Origin: an uncultured Shinella sp.
Lineage (GTDB): Bacteria; Pseudomonadota; Alphaproteobacteria; Rhizobiales; Rhizobiaceae
Length of the DNA stretch: 64,000 nt
Direction of reading: 5' to 3'
Assembly: GCF_946479415.1 (NCBI RefSeq)
Contig: NZ_CAMLFY010000013.1
Span: 1-64,000 of the forward strand
Shown here: positions 61,228-64,000 of the stretch, piece by piece
Layout: each line of letters opens with the position of its first letter
Numbering within the stretch: the stretch's first letter is position 1
Notes under the pieces: generated by a model
What the model saw: the letters and a program-made list of their open reading frames with translations, nothing else
What the model was told of the DNA's origin: nothing
Databases searched by the model: none
Made by a program: the position numbers and the translations under genes

Positions 61228-62418
61228 ATGACGGATGCAACAATATCAGTGCCCGAGAGCGAGGCCGAGGCCCGCCCGGCCTGGGGAGCCGTGCTCGCCA
61301 TGACGCTCGGCGTGTTCGGGCTGGTGGGAGCGGAATTCCTGCCGGCGAGCCTTTTGACACCGATGGCGGGCGATCTCGGAATTTCCGAGGGCATGGCGGG
61401 GCAGGCGGTGACGGCGACGGCCGCCGTCGCGCTGGTGACGAGCCTTGTCATCACCGTGGTGACCCGCAAGCTCGACCGCCGGCTGGTGCTGCTTGGGCTT
61501 TCGGTACTCCTGATCTTTTCCAACCTGCTCGTGGCGATGTCATCGAACCTGCCCATGCTGCTTGCCGGCCGCGTGCTGCTCGGCATGGCGCTTGGCGGCT
61601 TCTGGACGCTTTCGGCCGCGACTATGATGCGGCTGGTGCCGGAGGCGCTGGTGGCGAAGGCACTGTCGGTGATGTTCCTCGGGGTGTCGCTGGCGACGGT
61701 CTTTGCAGCCCCGGTCGGCAGCTATGTCGGCGATATCGTCGGCTGGCGAAATGTCTTTCTGGGGGCGGCCGTGCTTGGTGCGCTGGCGCTTGTCGTGCAG
61801 CTGGCCACGCTGCCCTCGCTGCCGCCGCGCGGTCATTCGCGCTTCGGCACGCTGGTGGAAGTGCTGGCACGGCCGGGCGTCGGTTTTGCCATGCTGGCGA
61901 TCCTGCTTGTCTTTACCGGCCACTTCGCCTTCTTCACCTATATAAGGCCATTCCTCGAAACGGTGACGGGCGTCGGCGTCGAGGGCGTTTCGGGCATGCT
62001 GCTTGGTTTCGGCATCGCCACCTTCTTCGGCAATTATCTCGGTGCCGTGCTGCTTGAACGCTCCATGCGCTTCACGCTGACGATCATGCCGCTCGTCATG
62101 GGAACTCTCGCCCTCTCGCTTTCCGCCTTCGGCGGCAGCCTCGCCGGCGATGCGGCCATGGTCGCGCTCTGGGGCCTCGCCTTCGGCGCGGTGCCGGTCG
62201 CCTGGTCGACCTGGATCACGCGGGCCGTGCCGGATGAAGCGGAAAGTGCCGGTGGCCTCTTCGTCGCCGCGATCAACTTCGCGATTGCGACGGGGGCAGC
62301 GGCCGGCGGTGCCCTGTTTGATGCCAATGGCGTGTCGAGCGTCTTCGTCGCCAGCGGCGTCGCCCTCTTCCTCGCTGCGCTCACCATCGTCTCGACGGTG
62401 CGTACAAAGCCTGCCTGA
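61228..62418 (+). CDS. MFS transporter (DHA1-type)
   Basis: A 396-residue transporter with 12 helices. GVFGLVGAEFLPASLLTPMAGDLGIS, read as FGLVGAEFLPASLLTPM, marks helix 1 of sugar/drug-H+ antiporters (AraJ/NepI-like). The LDRRLVLL loop 2-3 and GMALGGFWTLSAA segments follow. The substrate is unknown. The ATG at 61228 has GGAAAGGG 8-15 bases upstream (an ATG at 61221 is out of frame). It is divergently paired with the AraC regulator. Confidence 0.88.
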   Translation: MTDATISVPESEAEARPAWGAVLAMTLGVFGLVGAEFLPASLLTPMAGDLGISEGMAGQAVTATAAVALVTSLVITVVTRKLDRRLVLLGLSVLLIFSNLLVAMSSNLPMLLAGRVLLGMALGGFWTLSAATMMRLVPEALVAKALSVMFLGVSLATVFAAPVGSYVGDIVGWRNVFLGAAVLGALALVVQLATLPSLPPRGHSRFGTLVEVLARPGVGFAMLAILLVFTGHFAFFTYIRPFLETVTGVGVEGVSGMLLGFGIATFFGNYLGAVLLERSMRFTLTIMPLVMGTLALSLSAFGGSLAGDAAMVALWGLAFGAVPVAWSTWITRAVPDEAESAGGLFVAAINFAIATGAAAGGALFDANGVSSVFVASGVALFLAALTIVSTVRTKPA

Positions 62419-62539
62419 TTGTTCGGGATGGCGGCGTCTCGTCGCCATCCCCGCTCGTTTCCGTGTTGTTATTCCCGCCCTGTTCCCGCCCGCCCTTTTC
62501 GCGTTACAACGTCCACCGAGGATTTTGGAGGAGCGGCGC

Positions 62540-63691
62540 GTGACGGCAGGTGATTTTTCGCGGGGGACGTTTGTCGGGCGCGTCTGGCGGCCGGATGTGC
62601 AGGGGCCGGCGGTGGTGGTGCTGAGGGATGGCAAGCTTTGCGACATCACCTCGAAGGATGTCCCGACCATTCGGGACTTGCTGGAAAAGGACGACCCGGT
62701 CGCGATCGCCCGTGCGGCACCATGCGAATCGCTCGGCACGCTCGATGCCGTGCTGGAGGCTTCCATCGAGGGCGCCGGCAATTTCTCGCGCCTGCATCTG
62801 CTTGCCCCCTGCGATCTGCAGGCCGTGAAGGCCTGCGGCGTGACCTTTGCCCGCTCTATGATCGAGCGCGTGATCGAGGAAAAGGCGGCCGGCAATCCGG
62901 CGCTGGCGGAAAAGGTGCGCGGGCGGGTCACCGCGATCATCGGTGATAGCCTGCGCGATCTGAAGGCGGGTTCGGAAGCGGCTGCCAAGGTCAAGGCGGC
63001 GCTGATCGAGGAGGGTGTCTGGTCGCAATATCTCGAGGTGGGTATCGGGCCGGATGCGGAGGTGTTCACCAAGGCACCGGTCCTGTCGTCCGTCGGCTGG
63101 GGCGCGTCGGTCGGGCTGCACCCGGTTTCCAAATGGAACAATCCGGAGCCGGAAATCGTGCTGGCCGTCGATAGTGCGGGTCGCGTCAAGGGTGCGACGC
63201 TGGGCAACGACGTCAACCTGCGCGATGTCGAGGGGCGCTCGGCGCTGCTGCTCGGCAAGGCGAAAGACAACAACGCCTCCTCCGCCATCGGTCCCTTCAT
63301 CCGGCTGTTCGACGAAACCTACTCCATTGATGATGTGCGCAAGGCTGATCTCGATCTCCTGATCGAAGGCGAAGATGGTTTCGTGCTGAAGGGCCGCAGC
63401 ACGATGCGCGAGATCAGCCGCGACCCGCTCGATTTGGTCGCGCAGACCATCGGCAAGCATCATCAATATCCCGATGGCTTCATGCTGTTCATGGGCACGC
63501 TGTTTGCGCCGGTCGAGGATCGCGATGCGCCGGGGCAGGGCTTTACGCACAAGACGGGCGACCGCGTGGTGATTTCCAATGCGGAACTCGGGTCGCTTGC
63601 CAATACGGTGCGCCTCTCCACCGAATGCCCGCCCTGGACCTTCGGCATCGCCGCGCTGATGCGCAATCTCTCCTCGCGCGGGCTGATCTGA
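62540..63691 (+). CDS. fumarylacetoacetate hydrolase-family protein
   Basis: A 383-residue protein with a catalytic FAH domain in the C-terminal half. Metal-site residues are in the GPDAEVFTKAPVLSSVG, PEPEIVLAVDS and GYTLGNDVNLRD-like segments, seen as GATLGNDVNLRD. KAKDNNASSAIGPF and FMGTLFAP are also typical. Family members cleave C-C bonds of keto acids or decarboxylate them. GGAGGAG six bases before the GTG at 62540 fixes the start. It is followed one base later by an Lrp/AsnC gene. Confidence 0.87.
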   Translation: MTAGDFSRGTFVGRVWRPDVQGPAVVVLRDGKLCDITSKDVPTIRDLLEKDDPVAIARAAPCESLGTLDAVLEASIEGAGNFSRLHLLAPCDLQAVKACGVTFARSMIERVIEEKAAGNPALAEKVRGRVTAIIGDSLRDLKAGSEAAAKVKAALIEEGVWSQYLEVGIGPDAEVFTKAPVLSSVGWGASVGLHPVSKWNNPEPEIVLAVDSAGRVKGATLGNDVNLRDVEGRSALLLGKAKDNNASSAIGPFIRLFDETYSIDDVRKADLDLLIEGEDGFVLKGRSTMREISRDPLDLVAQTIGKHHQYPDGFMLFMGTLFAPVEDRDAPGQGFTHKTGDRVVISNAELGSLANTVRLSTECPPWTFGIAALMRNLSSRGLI

Positions 63692-63692
63692 G

Positions 63693-64000
63693 ATGGCCGA
63701 GGGCGTGCTGGACGAGACGAGCCGCAAGATCCTGCGTCTGCTGCAAAGCGAGCCGGAGTTGACCGTCGCCGAGATCGGCAAGCGCGTGGGCTTGAGCCAT
63801 ACGCCCTGCTGGCGGCGCATCAAGGAGATGGAAAAGCAGGGCATCATCCGCGGCCGCATCATTGCCGTCGAACCAAGGATGGTCGGCTTCGAGGTCTCGG
63901 TTTTCTGTTTCGTGCGGCTGAAGCAGCATGACGAGGCGACGCTACTGGAGTTCGAAAAGGCCGTCAAGAACATGCCCGAGGTCGTGCAGTGCTATTCCAT
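63693..64000 (+). CDS. Lrp/AsnC-family regulator (partial, 3' end missing)
   Basis: The first 102 residues of a feast/famine regulator. The HTH covers about 8-60 (DETSRKILRLLQSEPELTVAEIGKRVGLSHTPCWRRIKEM, recognisable from ILRLLQSEPELT and GLSHTPCWRRI). The start of the RAM ligand domain (VSVFCFVRL) is visible, and the gene runs off the right edge. It lies one base after the FAH-family gene and probably shares its operon. Confidence 0.92.
   Translation, partial: MAEGVLDETSRKILRLLQSEPELTVAEIGKRVGLSHTPCWRRIKEMEKQGIIRGRIIAVEPRMVGFEVSVFCFVRLKQHDEATLLEFEKAVKNMPEVVQCYS

Noticed and set aside
61540..63973. Minus-strand frames opposite the MFS and FAH genes
   Set aside because: No motifs and no ribosome sites; they mirror codon bias of the real genes.

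Overview
The window looks like a chromosomal segment from a Rhizobiaceae-type alphaproteobacterium (Rhizobium/Agrobacterium/Shinella-like). The evidence is high GC, GTG/TTG starts with GGAG-type ribosome sites, the conserved block murA-DUF2948-hisD-UPF0262-phosphatase-infA-maf-yacG-tRNA-Phe, many rhizobial DUF proteins, and dispersed GC-rich palindromes.

Layout. 1-12.5 kb is mostly housekeeping: the 5' end of an Lhr-type helicase, a small exported protein, a YitT-family membrane protein, a TPR methyltransferase, a CAP-domain lipoprotein, a MATE exporter, pyrD with a DUF952 partner, and a convergent two-component pair (LuxR-type regulator and an SLC5-fused hybrid kinase, CrbS/CrbR-like), then mscL. 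13.6-22.6 kb is an arginine/methylarginine utilisation region. A leftward set (dimethylargininase-like hydrolase, TetR regulator, AruH-like transaminase, AruI-like 2-ketoarginine decarboxylase) diverges from a rightward set (polar amino acid ABC transporter and M20 amidohydrolase). 23.0-24.6 kb holds five tandem small exported proteins, two of them identical; a sixth relative lies at 674. Next come a cyanide-insensitive-type bd oxidase operon with its tiny DUF2474 subunit, a RIME-like palindromic element, a chorismate mutase, galE, a small ATPase and an aminotransferase.

31-47 kb is a nonulosonic (pseudaminic-type) acid island. pseB, pseC, pseF, pseG, an ATP-grasp ligase, an NAD-dependent epimerase and pseI run as one tight operon. 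It is flanked by two very large paralogous glycosyltransferase-like proteins with helical-repeat N-termini, one fused to a methyltransferase. A third GT-B-like protein and a hexapeptide acyltransferase follow. No PseH acetyltransferase is visible; the ATP-grasp gene occupies its slot, which suggests an unusual N-acylated sugar, probably for flagellin or surface glycosylation.

48.2-49.2 kb is an IS630-family element with TA target duplication, next to an RTX-repeat protein. 51.0-53.97 kb is a small island bounded by a decayed tRNA-Phe copy and the intact tRNA-Phe gene. It carries a BrnT/BrnA toxin-antitoxin pair that appears leaderless, an H-NS-dimerisation-like small protein, a possible DNA-binding protein and an AlkB-like dioxygenase. 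From 54 kb to the end lie the murA-yacG block, tRNA-Thr, a divergent AraC/MFS pair, and a fumarylacetoacetase-family enzyme followed by a truncated Lrp/AsnC regulator.

The strongest candidates for something undescribed are the ATP-grasp-containing pseudaminic locus with its twin giant transferases, the amplified small exported proteins, and the tRNA-Phe island.
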